A DNA stretch of 64,000 bases from positions 78,063,060-78,127,059 of the forward strand of contig OU744721.1 in assembly GCA_916613615.1 (NCBI GenBank). Reading direction: 5' to 3'. Source of the DNA: Steromphala cineraria (Eukaryota; Mollusca; Gastropoda; Trochida; Trochidae). The notes under the pieces were generated by a model that was not told the DNA's origin, did not search any database, and saw nothing but the letters and a program-made list of their open reading frames with translations. A program made the position numbers and the translations under genes. This document shows, piece after piece, positions 48,780 to 61,986 of this stretch; position 1 is the first letter of the stretch, and every line of letters begins with the position of its first letter.

Positions 48780-48960
48780 ATCTCATACACGCTAAGAACA
48801 TTTTTGGTCGGGTTTAAAACAACAAAGCCTGTGACGTCACGGCGAGACCGAGTGCAGAAACTAGGGTTGCCAAGCTGGAGGCCACTGGAGGATTGTTTAC
48901 CACGGAGACGACAGAAAGAGTCAATATTTACCTACTTCCCTATTTTGCCGGGCCATAAAT
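48780..48960. promoter_or_regulatory. GC-richer island with a CRE palindrome
   Basis: TGACGTCA (48832-48839) sits in a locally GC-rich patch with CGG and CCGG dinucleotides unlike the flanks. It could be an enhancer, an alternative promoter or an untranslated first exon. The 87-codon plus frame here shows no domain and no splice partner. Confidence 0.3.
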
Positions 48961-49249
48961 CCGAGATGTTTCTTGACCCTCTCAATTCGTCCCCTATGAC
49001 ACAATACTTTTCAAGACAATCAGATTTCAAAATATTCTCAATTTTGATGACTCTGTGCATCTTTTGAAACTACCTCCTTAAATCAAGTTGAACCATGAGT
49101 TGATCTGAATTCGCACATATCCAACTAGATGTTACATGTTGTCAAGTTGAATCCAAATAGAAATCATTTTGTCTAATAAGTTCAATGCCTATGAAAGCTG
49201 AAATAGTTTTTAAAATATCGTAAGGCACAAGTTCTTGAGGTTTTTAAGG

Positions 49250-49320
49250 GATGATGATGATGAAGATGACATTGACATAGCTTAATATTATGACCATCAT
49301 CAACATCATCATCAAGATCT
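49250..49320. repeat. ATG/CAT trinucleotide inverted pair
   Basis: GATGATGATGATGAAGATGA and, about 25 bases on, CATCATCAACATCATCATCA form an imperfect hairpin. Confidence 0.7.
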
Positions 49321-50455
49321 AAAGAGGATGAATATTTTCTGCATTTCTATCAGACAGATAGCAGCATTTAATCTGTCATTTAAATCTGCTTCCTTATAAT
49401 TGACACAAATTACCCTCTTAATCGCTAAGTGGTCTGACAATTGCATTTAGTACGTCACGTTCACTCCACTTATCTTGCACCTATATATATATATACATAC
49501 AGCCAGGTTGCTGGGTGACTCCGACCACCTGAAGACTTCTCTATCACTCGGATACCTTATCTGTACGCTTGTTCTACAATGTTGTAACAAGAAGTTACTT
49601 CTTGAAACATAGTAACACATTAATGTTCTGACATTAATGATAAATATTTACTTTTCAATATTCATTTTATTTCTGTCAAATGCATTGTTTGCAAATTATT
49701 GTCAACTTCACATTTAATAAACATGCTTTGATAATCCACAACTATGAATCTTTATAGAAATCTTTTGACCATTATAACTTTATCAATTTTTTTTCTAAAA
49801 AATGTTTTTGATATTTTTAAGGCAGAATTGAGTACTGGATTATTGGGGTAATTAAAAACATTTGCAGCAAGTAATGCAACCTAGTTTTCCACCAAGCTGA
49901 ATCTTGCCTGCCCTCTTGAACCATATTACAAATCTACTTAATATTATCTAATAAAATGAACAAAGATTCCAACAATTTACTCAGCTTTCTCCATCTGATC
50001 ATATTATCGAATCTACAAGTCAACTTAGCACCAAGTTACAAAGGATCATTCTTATCAGTAGTATTATTCTTATCAATGTTTCCATAATGGCATTAGTCTA
50101 GATTGAATAATCTGACGCCTATTCTTAGATAAAGAATTATCAAGAGCATGTTATACAATAATGTTACAACAACCAAACTTAATCATTGGATAATACTTAT
50201 AACACATTACATGATATAATTATGTACCAAGGAATAACACTTTCTTTGTTGATCAGCGAACCATAAAGCCACATATAATGTTGTGTTTGAAATGGTAGAG
50301 TGGAGTTAAATAGTTGAGATAATCAGGGCCATTTCAAGCATAATTCACTAATGGTAACTGCAGAGAAAGGGCCAGTTACACCAAACATGTTTGGTCTAAA
50401 ATCTTGAAGGAATATAAGATATTCGAAATTTCAGCAAAAAGACAACATGATTATA

Positions 50456-50630
50456 CAGTAGAGCACGAATATAGCGAACTCGGATATAGCGAACAATCTG
50501 ATATAGTGAACCAATTTTCAAGTCCCTTCCCTATATAATATCATTTAAATCATATGTGTATAACGAACACCGGATATAGCGAACCAAAATTCTTTGGTCC
50601 CTTGGAGTTCGTTATATCCGAGTTCTACTG
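50456..50630. mobile_element. pogo/Tc1-like MITE, copy 2 (opposite orientation to copy 1)
   Basis: Begins CAGTAGAGCACGAATATAGC and ends GTTATATCCGAGTTCTACTG, flanked by TA. Its reverse complement aligns along its whole length with 25371-25544, including CTCCAAGGGACCAAAGAATT. Confidence 0.9.
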
Positions 50631-50959
50631 TAGTTTATCATAAGTTACATTATTTATGTGTTATTCATTTCCCCTTTGTTATTCAAATAACTTTATCCAT
50701 AATCTTCAACTTTACGAAACTCATTCGATTCCATCATTGACATCCTTAAATGCTTGACGTAAATAATATTCATAGAGCTCTCATTTGCCCACGCCTGATA
50801 GCTGTAATAAGTGCATGATGATGACATGATAGACATTTGTATTATCAAAATAATTCAAACATTTGATGTAATGAAAAGTAGTTTCGAAAGATCATAAGGA
50901 AGTTTTCATTCAAAAGTCAATTTCAAGTGTCCACATCCTGTTCATTATGACATTTCATT

Positions 50960-51130
50960 ATCACCTGGTTTCTGTCCGGTACAGCGTTATTACACACCTG
51001 GTTGGTACAGTAACACTCGTATTAACCTGCTACCTTCACCATGATTGATCGACAGGTACATACAATACTGGCTGGGGATTACTGCTGTGTACAACACCCC
51101 TCACAATAGGTAACTAGGTCACCTGGGTAA
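50960..51130. promoter_or_regulatory. CACCTG/CAGGTA cluster, candidate enhancer
   Basis: Two CACCTGGTT strings (near 50964 and 50996), CAGGTACAT near 51054 and CACCTGGGT near 51121, in a patch with higher GC than its flanks. Inferred only. Confidence 0.3.
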
Positions 51131-52394
51131 CACATCTCACATTTCCTTTCCTAGGTACTTTTTTCCTGTGTTACACTGGTTAAACTTTCTTTGATATTAA
51201 TTTTTTTCTAATAATTTTGTGTTGTTGTTGCATTTTACAAAGTTGCGCATACATCAAAGGACTGTATATTGAAATATACATTTTTCAATATTAATGATAA
51301 TAATTCCTTATCGTCCTCATTTAAAAATAAATTTGGAAATTCTTTATTCAACTGCAACACTGGAAAGCACAAAGCCAGTTGGAGCAATATGTTTTCTTTA
51401 AATTCTTGCAGGTTTGCTGTCCATGCTACATATTTCAATAATTACTTTTGACACATCTGTTGAAAATTGTTGATGTATAGCAATATGCTGAAATTCATCA
51501 TACATCGTTATTGCCCGATTTCTACCATGAAAGATTCCAGGTTCCACCTATTTTTTATTTGTAAAATGTTTTAGTATTTCTATCAAGGAAATACAGATCT
51601 TTATGAAAGTTAATTCACTGCTTCGTATAGCTCATGAAAGCAAAACATACAATTTGCTAAGGGCCCATATTGATTTAGAAATTCTTTATACATCAAAGGA
51701 TAAATAATTACAAGATGCCAGAACATAACTATGGGCAGTAAAACCTTCACTTGGCTCATAAATATTGCTCATTGCTTCATAAATACCTTTATTACATTAT
51801 GAATTATTAACATTTACCTTGTGTTTTTCTATTTAATACAAAAACTTTAATCTCACTAATTTATCGGAAGAATCTTGAACATAAAACTGACAGAAAACCA
51901 CTCGGGTCTTAAGCATACTCAATTGTTATTGCAAACAAAGCTTGCAGCAGAATATTATGGGGAAAAAACTTTGGTTACATCTTATTTTCCCGTGCTTTTT
52001 AGCCCCAATACCAAAGGTTCATTCAAAGATACTGCATTCTGTCGTCAATAGATATTTCAAAACATTTCCAGTGTTTCAAATTTCTTCAATGGTTTATCAT
52101 AATTTGGGATTATAATCATTGATGGAGATGAATTGACTGACATTTGATCTCAAAGAAGCATAAAGGATGACAGTAATTCCTATTCTCATACAAAATATTG
52201 TGTATTATTAACATTTAAACTTGAGTACATTACTTCAGTAAGAAATATGTAACAGTCTGTGTATCTTCGCTCAAACAGAACAGACATAAGCAGACTTTTT
52301 ACCTTACACAAATTATACAATGTTACTGTAAAAACTGATCTAAACATAACAAAAATATAGCAGTCTATCAGAAAGTCATATGAGGTCTTTTGCA

Positions 52395-52720
52395 AATATT
52401 GCATTAATGGCTTTAATTGTGTAGAACCAGATCATTTCCATTCTCAAACACAAGCAGTCAAGGTGTCTAAGACAGCGAAAGGAAGTTAAGTCAACTGTCG
52501 GTTGATTGAGGAATGAACTACCCTGTTTACAGAATATAGAAATAAAAGAGCATATGCATCTGAAAAGAATAATGCATGAGCATTTTTACAAGAATTTCAT
52601 TAATGGCTTTAATTGTGTAGAAGCAGATCATTTCCATAACTCAAACACAAGGAGTTAAAGATTGAGGAAGGTAAAGTCAACTATCAGTGGAGTGAGGAAT
52701 GTACTACCCTTGTGACGGAA
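52395..52720. repeat. 196-bp tandem duplication
   Basis: ATTAATGGCTTTAATTGTGT occurs at 52403 and 52599; both are followed by AGATCATTTCCAT, CTCAAACACAAG, AAGTCAACT and GAGGAATG. Confidence 0.9.
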
Positions 52721-53165
52721 GATCTGGACTTGTCTACAAGCGACAGTACGTGAGACCACACTCACTCCACTGGTACCCTACACTTTAAACAATCATCATT
52801 AACTAAGTAAGGAGGAGCTTTCAACTGATGACATACCAAGCAGTTGGTGATGGCTGCTTGAACATCCTTTGCAGCTTGCATTCTGGCTGGTTTTTGTTAT
52901 TTTATGCAAATTTTAACAAAGAATTTATTAATGCTGAGGAATATATGAATGACAACTTCTTTGTTCATTGTATGTGACGTTTCAACACAGATTCCAACTT
53001 CTAAAATGCCTCGCAAAGAAGTTATCTGACGTCAACATGGAGACGTGTAAATACCTACAGTAGAAGTTGGATGCACAAGTTTAACAACCTTGTCACTGGA
53101 TGGGTTAACAAACTTGGAAGCCTGATGGCCTAATAATTAAACTTCGGCATTGGCTACTATTAAAG

Positions 53166-54718
53166 CATACATGGCATCTTACCCGATTTCGGCGGGTTTA
53201 CCCGATTTCAGGTGGCTTCACCCGCGTCCCCGATCGGGTATTGAAAAACCCCGATTTTCAGAAAACGACCATAAATACCCGTTCGAGAAAGTGTGTTACC
53301 CATTATAATTGTTAAATGTTGCAAATTTCCTAAATAATTCTACGTCTTTGGTTTTATCAAAGTTTTAACACATGGTCGTCAAAGATACAATCTCGAAAGC
53401 ATGTTATTTTTCCCAAACCGGTGTATCAGAAATTAGTTACGGCTTCGTTTTCACTCCACTTAAGTAGGTAAATCTTGATAAAATAAATTTACATTCATAA
53501 CGAAATACAAATATTCAAACACGGTAGACTCAAAAAGAACCAAAAACTGGCTAATATAATTCAAAATATTCAATAATATCGCAATAGATCGAAGAATATG
53601 CGATGAATTTGTCAACTTTATCTGACAGCAATTATGAAAAGGAAACACCGTTTGAAATTACAATCGTATTTTCTTGACGACATATTGAAGTTATAAATAT
53701 TATTTCGAGCTGAGTATAACAATTATGTGTGTTTCTCTTCAAGTAATATGTAAATAAATAAATGAATTCATGGCATGTTTGTTATGAAATAAAATATAAA
53801 AAAAATTCAACCAAAAACTTGTTTTATTCAGACATTCAATATTTTATCGGTAATATGTTGTCATGAAAATGTTACGACCGCATGTTATGTTGAACATTGC
53901 CATTTGACTTCGGCAGTTCGTGGTCCTGTTTTCATGCATCCTTTTGAAAAACGATTTAAGCTTACGCTTTTGGGGAGCAAGTTGAGAAACTACAGATACA
54001 TTCTATGATTATATTATCCAGTTTTGATAAAATTATTTACAAATTCGTCCAAATTTAAGTGCGTGAAACTCGCTAACAATGTCGATAAACCGCAAGTCGT
54101 CAACAGACTAGTTATTTTTCAAGTGGTATAAGGTAAATATTTTTATCTCACTGTTGCGGCTTATAGTTACAAACAAGGATTTATTTATAGAATTAGAAAT
54201 GAGTTTATCTTGAGATTGACTAATAAAAACGATCTTTATTTATCTATTTATTTCATTGTTGATTTTTTTTTGTAAGTGGGTCTTCTTCATGAATTTTATC
54301 AGAATACTTGTTACATTTTCAATCAAATTTATTATGCTATCAGAATGAAACACTCAAGTAATATTTAGATCAGCTTTATTATTTCAGATGATAGACTTAC
54401 AACATTACACGACATCTTAAAAAATATTTCAATTTTTAATGTCACATTGTGAAGTTTCTTTGGACAAAATATATCCATTGATAAAAAAACCCTTTTGAAC
54501 AACTAGTACTAAATAGTAATAACAAAATTTAATATATATATAATTAATTGAGCACTTTTTAAATTTATTTTTTAGATTAATATGTAAAAAAAGAGGTTCA
54601 TTTTTTATATGATTTTGTTATGAAAACTACGAGTGCTAAAAACCCCCTTTGGGAGGGAAAAACCCCCATTTGAGACCCCAAAACCCCCCATGGGCATTTC
54701 GGAAAGATGCCATGTATG
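53166..54718. mobile_element. 1.55-kb non-autonomous DNA transposon with 6-bp flanking direct repeats
   Basis: Left end CATACATGGCATCTT (53166-53180) and right end AAGATGCCATGTATG (54704-54718) are perfect 15-base inverted repeats. TTAAAG flanks both (53160-53165 and 54719-54724), the likely target-site duplication. Just inside the ends are unusual C-rich strings (left ACCCGATTTCGGCGGG and CCCGATCGGG, right GGGAGGGAAAAACCCCC). The interior has no long frame or recognised transposase. The superfamily is not assigned. Confidence 0.85.
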
Positions 54719-55712
54719 TTAAAGTGACAGCCACAGTCACAAGATTCCTAAATATCACAAAATATTGTCACACCTCCAGTCTGAAAGTATACAGGTACTA
54801 TCAATTCTGCAGTATGGGAATTTTGACGCTTTGACAAGACGTGGAGACAAGAAGGGATTATCTAATCAGGTCAGAGGGGCGAACATGTTAAGTTTTATTG
54901 TCCCCATCAGCCAGACTTGTGTTGTGTCACTACAGACAGAGTTTCTACTTGACAGTGAGAGGAACTTGAATCTAGTGAAGTGTCCGTCCTGCCTGCATGT
55001 AGCCATTAATCAAATTGGTTAAGGAAATATGGTTAAACATGACAACACAAAGACATTTGGATCACAAAAGTTTCTTTTGGTGACACAGTTGTGACAAAGG
55101 AAGTTTAGAGTTCAAGTTGTGTTTCGTAAATCTTTTGTCTCAGATTTAAGTTTAGAACAGGGTACATTGGGATAAGTAAAAACTATATCATTACAACTAT
55201 CAATAATGAGTGAGCTAAACATTTAAAGATAGCAAATTGCATCATTCTTTGATAAACTCTAAAACATTTGTGTACTCTAATGGAACTATTTCTGGTGTTA
55301 GATGCAGGTCCTTATTTAGCTCTTGTAGTTTGAGCTCTAGATGGTGTATGCAACCAACTACACCACATGTACCACACTGAACTTATTGGAGAACTGGGAA
55401 AGCAGATCCTAATTCTATTATTCAATTAACCATCTACAAAAGAAATATCTGACTGTTTTCTATAACAGTTCATTAACATCCAATAACAATCTTCATTCAT
55501 GCACGCCATACAGACATGTATGGGTTTATATTAACTTATAGGAGAATCTTGCTGATATAAATATCCTTACTGTCTACTTGATTAACCCCAGCACATAAAG
55601 TTATTGAAAGAAAGAGACATGAAAGGAAATAAAGACTTCTTGCAGGTAATTTGATTAACAACATGAACATTGTCGAACAATGTGTTTGAACTTGTGTGAT
55701 ACACATTCATTT

Positions 55713-55858
55713 TGGTATGTTATTTGACACGGTGGGCAATATGGTATGTTATGAGACATGGTGGGCAATATGGTATGTTATGTGACACGGCGGGCAATAT
55801 TGTATGTTATGTGACACAGCGGCCAATATGGTATGTTATGAGACACGGCGGACAATAT
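55713..55858. repeat. 29-bp minisatellite, five copies
   Basis: Unit GGTATGTTATGAGACAYGGY plus GGGCAATAT, repeated with a 29-base period from 55713 with few changes. The frame through it (Cys/Trp/Tyr-rich) is a repeat artefact. Confidence 0.92.
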
Positions 55859-57303
55859 GGAATAAAGGCGTATGTTACCCACATTATCAATATCTGAACT
55901 TGTTCCTGGACAGGAATGTTAATACCAGGCCACCATAAGACTTCATAGTTATGGATTTACATGCATCAACAATCAATAAATTGATGAGTTGGTAGACTGT
56001 TACCTAACTAAACCTCAATAAATCGAAATGTAATTTTCTAACAAGATCTATCAAATTTTGTATTCATAATTATATACCAGTCATATTTAAGGATCCTACT
56101 ATCAATAAATGTACCAAATGATGAACTACAGACAAACTGACCCTTCAGTTAACTAGCTGCACTCGGACAGTTCTACAGTTAATTAACTAATTAGTAATTT
56201 CTCCCTCTACACGCTAACCTGGCCAGTATCTTATCCTTCTATGTATAGTCGTCTTAGATCTAATTGTACCTTCGTCAACATCAACACTATCCACAATCAT
56301 TGATCAGCATCTCGTCTCTTGGTTCATTGGAACTAGACATGTGCGCCCTATCTCACATGATTAGTAATGATTCGGACAACGACTTCTCTAATCAAATATC
56401 ACATCATTATCAGTTGCTGGCATTACATTCAGGTGCTAATAGATGTATATCATGGAATTGATAAGTTACCGGAAATATAAAATTGACAGAAAATCCATAA
56501 GTGTTAAGATTAGTGATGATTTGGTCAGTACCATTTCCAGTGAAATAACATGTTATTATCAGTTGCCGGCATGTGTTAAATGATAATCACTAACACTATG
56601 AGCATTTAGTTTAACTGTGGTCACAGACCATGAGTACAATTACAATGCAGTTAAAATTTAGGGATTCAATTCAATTCTTTTATTTCAGTAAAAGGCCTTA
56701 GGCCCACATACAAGACATACATTTTGGGACTGCAAAATCAATGATTGATTTAAATATTCAGATAGTATTTTTAGTTAATCTAATCGAATCAATGACAAAG
56801 CTTCAATTTTCGTGACAATCTTTAATTCTTATTTCACTTGAGGGGAAAAGAAATGAATGGATAAAAAAATAAAAGTCTAAGATCATGATTTGTTGGGAAA
56901 AATAGACTTACAATGAGTCTCTCAAATAATATAATATTCATCTTTGAAAAAGAAATTTTCTTTTTCCTTTCAAGGAACAATATATTTCATAAACTAGATC
57001 AAACCCCTTTATCTTATACATAGTTAAGACTCATTAACAAAAAGTCACATATATTTTTGAAAAGAATGCTTGAAATGGATAATTGATTTATTGAACTTTT
57101 ATTATTGACAAATATTCACAAACCAGACTGCATAATAAGCCAACCACCATATGTTACAATGAAAGCAAAAACATGGCATTTGTTAATTACGGACAACAAT
57201 GGACATTTTCATTTGCTTAGAAACCAGCAAAATACAATTGAAGCATCATGCCTTCCAATATATTTGCAAAGATATTCATGACCTGTGTCATATTTTACAA
57301 TAA

Positions 57304-57614
57304 ATTCCATATTCGACGGAATAAACGCCCTTTCCCTATAAGCGCTCCCTAACGGTGCTTTTAACTCAAAAAACATTAACCATCCCCTCTCCAGGCATAC
57401 CTTACATGACAAACTTAAAATGGTTTGAAGACTTGATTTCAGTCCTCATCTTTAATCACCGTAATTGGATTTGTAACTTCTCGTTTAAAACGGTATGCTG
57501 ATCGAGAATATACAAACATTTTTATCATATTGAATGATTAGGATATTTTAAAAAGTGCCCACTCTTTCCAATTTTTTAACTGCCCAGGGCGCTTAATAGG
57601 TCAAATATGGTATA
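57304..57614. mobile_element. diverged MITE with GCGCC-type inverted ends
   Basis: Left end TCCATATTCGACGGAATAAA then CGCCC, and right end GGGCGCTTAATAGGTCAAAT then ATGGTA, are imperfect inverted copies of a CCATATTTGACC-RTTAARCGCCC terminus. About 310 bp, no coding frame. Confidence 0.6.
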
Positions 57615-58453
57615 TCAATTAATATACATATAATTAAAAATTCATCCTGTAACTAACTTATTACTGTTTTTAACAAAATGTTCTAAATAAATTGTTCAAC
57701 ATGACAAAGTTATTATTATCTATATTCTGTGTAGACCCTACCATTGTCTTTTAGTGCCTTTTATGTAAGCATTTTGTGCAGTATAGAAGTTTATGTCATC
57801 ATTAAACAATAATTAAATCTTATGTTCAATATAGAGCCAGAAATGTTTTATGGTGTGTGCTACAGAAACATTATTCTGTAAATGTGCATTATTCTTAATT
57901 TTTAAATGAGACAAACCAAAATATTAACATCTCTAAATGATTTTATCATCAAGAAATCGTATTCAATATCTGACATCAAATTTGGTTCAAGTCTCAAACA
58001 ATAATTGCCAATAAATATTAAGATTGTTAATCATTCTTAAAATCTTCAAGTAATAACTAAATCAAACACAGGGAACATGTTATTTTGACAAAATCATGCC
58101 AATAACCAACTGATTATGTTGATAAGAAGTGGGTTCTGGGTAAAGTCAATCCAACTTTAGCTCAACAATGGTCCCAACTAAACAAAAACAGCGTGGAAAC
58201 TCATCGCAATATTTAAACAACTTTAAGTCACAACAACCACTGCTTGCATGCACTTACCCATTGAAAACAAACTCTAAGTCATGATTGGCAATAAGTGTTA
58301 TATTTCCCTAAATATGTGTGTTGAATATCATAAATAGTTGTATTTGGCATGTCTGATATTAACCCTAAGTCCACAGAAGTATTTAAAGTGGTCATGCTTT
58401 TGATGGTGGCAGATGTGCGGATCCAGTTATATCAAGTCAATAAAAATAACTAT

Positions 58454-58476
58454 CCCCCCCCCCACCAAACCCCCGT
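58454..58476. repeat. C homopolymer-rich tract
   Basis: Run of 11 C followed by ACCAAACCCCC, a local G-quadruplex-capable strand asymmetry. Confidence 0.8.
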
Positions 58477-59629
58477 GCATCATGGATATACCAGTACTAC
58501 AGTAACTACAATCTAATATTACCCTTTAATACTCATAGAGGTATTTTAAGCGACTGTTATATTAATTTTCTGCACAGCACTTATCTTATTCATTTCATAA
58601 AAAAATGTTTTTATTAATGCAAATTCCTAAAACAAGATGAAATGTACAAAGAGAATATGCATAAATTTACAAATAATTAAAGATAAGACTAATCAGCAAT
58701 GCCAACTAGCAAGATTTTTAAAACTCACCTCTATTGTCATTTTTTCAAACTACCTTGATAGATCCTTTTTAAATAAGCGCATCATATCAATGTAACTAAT
58801 AACAAAACATCAACATCATTAAATGCCGCAGGGACTTAGACAGAGTCATAACTTTATTCAAAGGTCCATGGTGACATGGCATATATAGAGACTTTGTAAA
58901 AGTAGCTTCAGTGTGAGATGCGTTTTATTCTCATGTTCTATTAACCTATATTCTCTTTATGAGCGCAGACAGCATGTCTTATGCTGACCTCACCCTGTAT
59001 TGATTGACTTGTCATTGAAAAAACCTTAATTACTGTCGTCATAAGGCGTTACATGTCTACGCTTCACCGAATATACACAGGGGGAGTCTGGGTAGAATTG
59101 ACAAATATAGATGTCATGCAGTTCTTTCAACTGGTTTCAAATCTCTCGGGGCTACTGAAAAATTCAACTTTGTGTTAGTACTTGAAAGAATTCTTAACCT
59201 AAGAAGTAAAATTAGGCTAAAATGACAATCAATGAAATTTGTGAAGTGTAACACTTACATAAGAAAATGTACTTGAAATCTTCAGGACAAAAATAACAAA
59301 AAAATGTTAAATAAATGATTTCTTTTTTTTGTCAAAATTGTTTCTGGTTCAAAATAGGAAAAGAATATCTTTGTAAGCAGAAAATAAGCTAATTATTACA
59401 AAGGAAACAAATTTTTCACAGCATGATTTCATTAGATGAGAAATAACGCCTAACTTGTTTCACATTCATCCTATTCACACAGACAGTGAAATCCAACATC
59501 AAAATGTCACAAATCACGACGTTTTCACTGATGCGTCATCGAAAGTTTCTGTGCAGACCTATCAGACCTCCTAGTGTAATAATCAGGGAAACATGATCTC
59601 CAGTTCCTTAACGAACAAAGCATCAAAAA

Positions 59630-59725
59630 TACCTGTCAGGTGAGCCAACTACAGGTAAACTGCTCGTTAGCGTCACATCAACGCCGCCATCAACAGACTC
59701 GTACTAGTCATGTCACAGGTAATAG
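59630..59725. promoter_or_regulatory. CAGGTA/CAGGTG cluster, candidate enhancer
   Basis: TACCTGTCAGGTGAGCC at about 59631, ACAGGTAAAC near 59652 and ACAGGTAATAGGTG near 59716, in a CpG-containing patch (TAGCGTCACATCAACGCCGC). Inferred only. Confidence 0.3.
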
Positions 59726-61735
59726 GTGCTAACCTAGGCATGAAAACATATGGCATTGATGTCGTTTTCTGACATAAACAATTTCCTTTTTTTGTTTTTA
59801 ACAAAATAAAAACGTGGTGGGAAGTTTTAGAAGACAGTCATGATAAACTGCCCTTAGGAAGCATTGTTTAATATTAGAAATCTGACCTTTTAACAAAGGA
59901 ATTGTTAAAATGTTATGGTCCCTCAGTTATTTTTTTATTGTGAAGAAAAAGGAAGACTTGGTACCGATACTCACATGTCTTACCTTGTGTATTTTTTATG
60001 TTGATTTTATTATGATACCTTATGTGATAAGGGAGACATATCCTTAAATATCATTAAAGAGTGGCAGATTGATATCAAAAGATTTTTCTACATCATCAAT
60101 GCTATTCATGACACTGACATCATCAATATTCATAACACAATAAAAACTATAAAGAAATAGGGTCACGTTCATAAAGCCTTTAACACCATGGCTTTTATAA
60201 TGGCCCTAAAAATCCAATTTATCATTTATAAGTGGTGCATCAAATGTCCACACATTTCCTCGAGACATTCATTTGATGACAGTCACCACCTGGTAAAAAC
60301 GTTTTATCTCCGACTTTTATCTCGAACGTGATAAAAACCTCTGCTGTTCCATATCGCTGAATCACTCCGCAATAAGACTAGGACGTAAACATGTAGGGAC
60401 AACAGCTGTAGTCAGTCGAGCGGAACAATCTATTTTTGAAAGGGTGTTACTCCATACATGTCAGCTGGTCATATAGGCTGAAGATCATCTATGAAATGAC
60501 TTCAATACATACTTTTTGTATGACATACAAAGAAGAGTTTAACCCTTTGCATGTCAAAGGACTTCCAAACAAGAAAAATGTTTTGTATTTCCAAACAATT
60601 TCCGACTGAATATTGTATATACAATGATGACAATTTCAACTGTTTGTATGACATACTAGTTTAAGTTAATGCATTTCCAGATACAGCTGATAAAAATATA
60701 TGTTCTTTTTTATCTTAATAATTTTGTGTGCTGAATGTTGATTTTATAATAATGATGAATATTAATTGTAATAGCATTCCAAAATACATAATCCTTTAAG
60801 CTTCTTGAAATGTATGTTTTTTTAATTAAGGATCATGAATATGAATTTCAAATTATCATGAACTGAATGATAATTTAATCTGTTTACATTACAAGATATT
60901 ATAAATAAATTCAATATAATTCTCAGTTATCAATATGGTAAGCTAAAAGATTTCCCTTTTATGAATTTAGGTGATGATAATCTAAGTGTACGCTGGCTGC
61001 TATGTAATTGAAAGACTCAAGGAATGTCAATCATATTCACCAATATTTTATTTCCAAGAACAGCTGAGGGATAATCAGACAAAGATAGAATCCTAACACC
61101 CAGATAAAAGTATCCTATAGTGAAACTAACAATTAGATTACACACTGACCCCCAGCCTAATTAATTGTAAACTCCCCACTCAGTAGATAACCATTCTAAC
61201 CCTGTGGAGAGCCCCTAAAGGGATATAACGCCATGTCAGTGAACTTTGCCTATTAATTACATAACATATGGACACACTAGGTGGTAACAGCTAATATCCC
61301 CAGGCGTAACATCAACTCTTACTTTGTGTCACTTCACTGCTTTCATGGAGTTGGGCGTGGCTGAAGTACATTGTATTACAATCTTGTTTATTTGGTTTAC
61401 TTAAAAGTTATATAATTTATTCAACATGCATGAGCACATTTTGAAATTGCTGTATCAATCTGTTACAGTGTCTGAATAATGCTCTCCAGCTTTCACTATC
61501 ATGGGGGAAACCATTGCAATATAGATGTGTCCTTTGTTTGCTAAGTGTCATGAGGCAGAACATATGATGAACATAATGACCACTTGCCACCCGAGTATGG
61601 TATATTTTCTGGCAAGCACAAACTACCTTTACCTGTTTATAAGCTTATCCAAAGGAAACTTACCACTGATAATTTATGGTATTATTTGAAAATGCTATCA
61701 TAAAAGTCTTAGAATTATGCTTTTAACGTAGTCTA

Positions 61736-61986
61736 AGTAAACCTAGCCTCAATAATACCTGTTTCACTCCGATATTGAGTCTAGCGAGAAGTAGTAGAAG
61801 GTTGCGTCTTCCGCTGACTTTTGACCCTCCAATGTAAATTGTGAGAATGCAGACTATTGCGGCTTGGTAAGACAAAGGTCAATTGGTCGATTGGTCAATT
61901 TGATAGATCGACTGACGCCACCCGCTACTACATCTCGCTAGACTTAATATTGGATTGAAACAGGTATTATTGAGGCTAGGTTTACT
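61736..61986. mobile_element. 251-bp MITE with about 60-bp inverted ends
   Basis: AGTAAACCTAGCCTCAATAA onward to CTAGCGAGA.GTAGTAG is mirrored at the right end (CTACTACATCTCGCTAGAC onward to GAGGCTAGGTTTACT). The outer 26 bases are identical in inversion and the inner part is diverged. No coding capacity; the target-site duplication is unclear. Confidence 0.88.

Noticed and set aside
48804..49067. 87-codon plus frame over the GC-rich patch
   Set aside because: No recognisable protein feature or splice partner; retained only as a possible regulatory island.
55712..55897. 61-codon Trp/Tyr/Cys-rich frame
   Set aside because: It is a translation of the 29-bp minisatellite.
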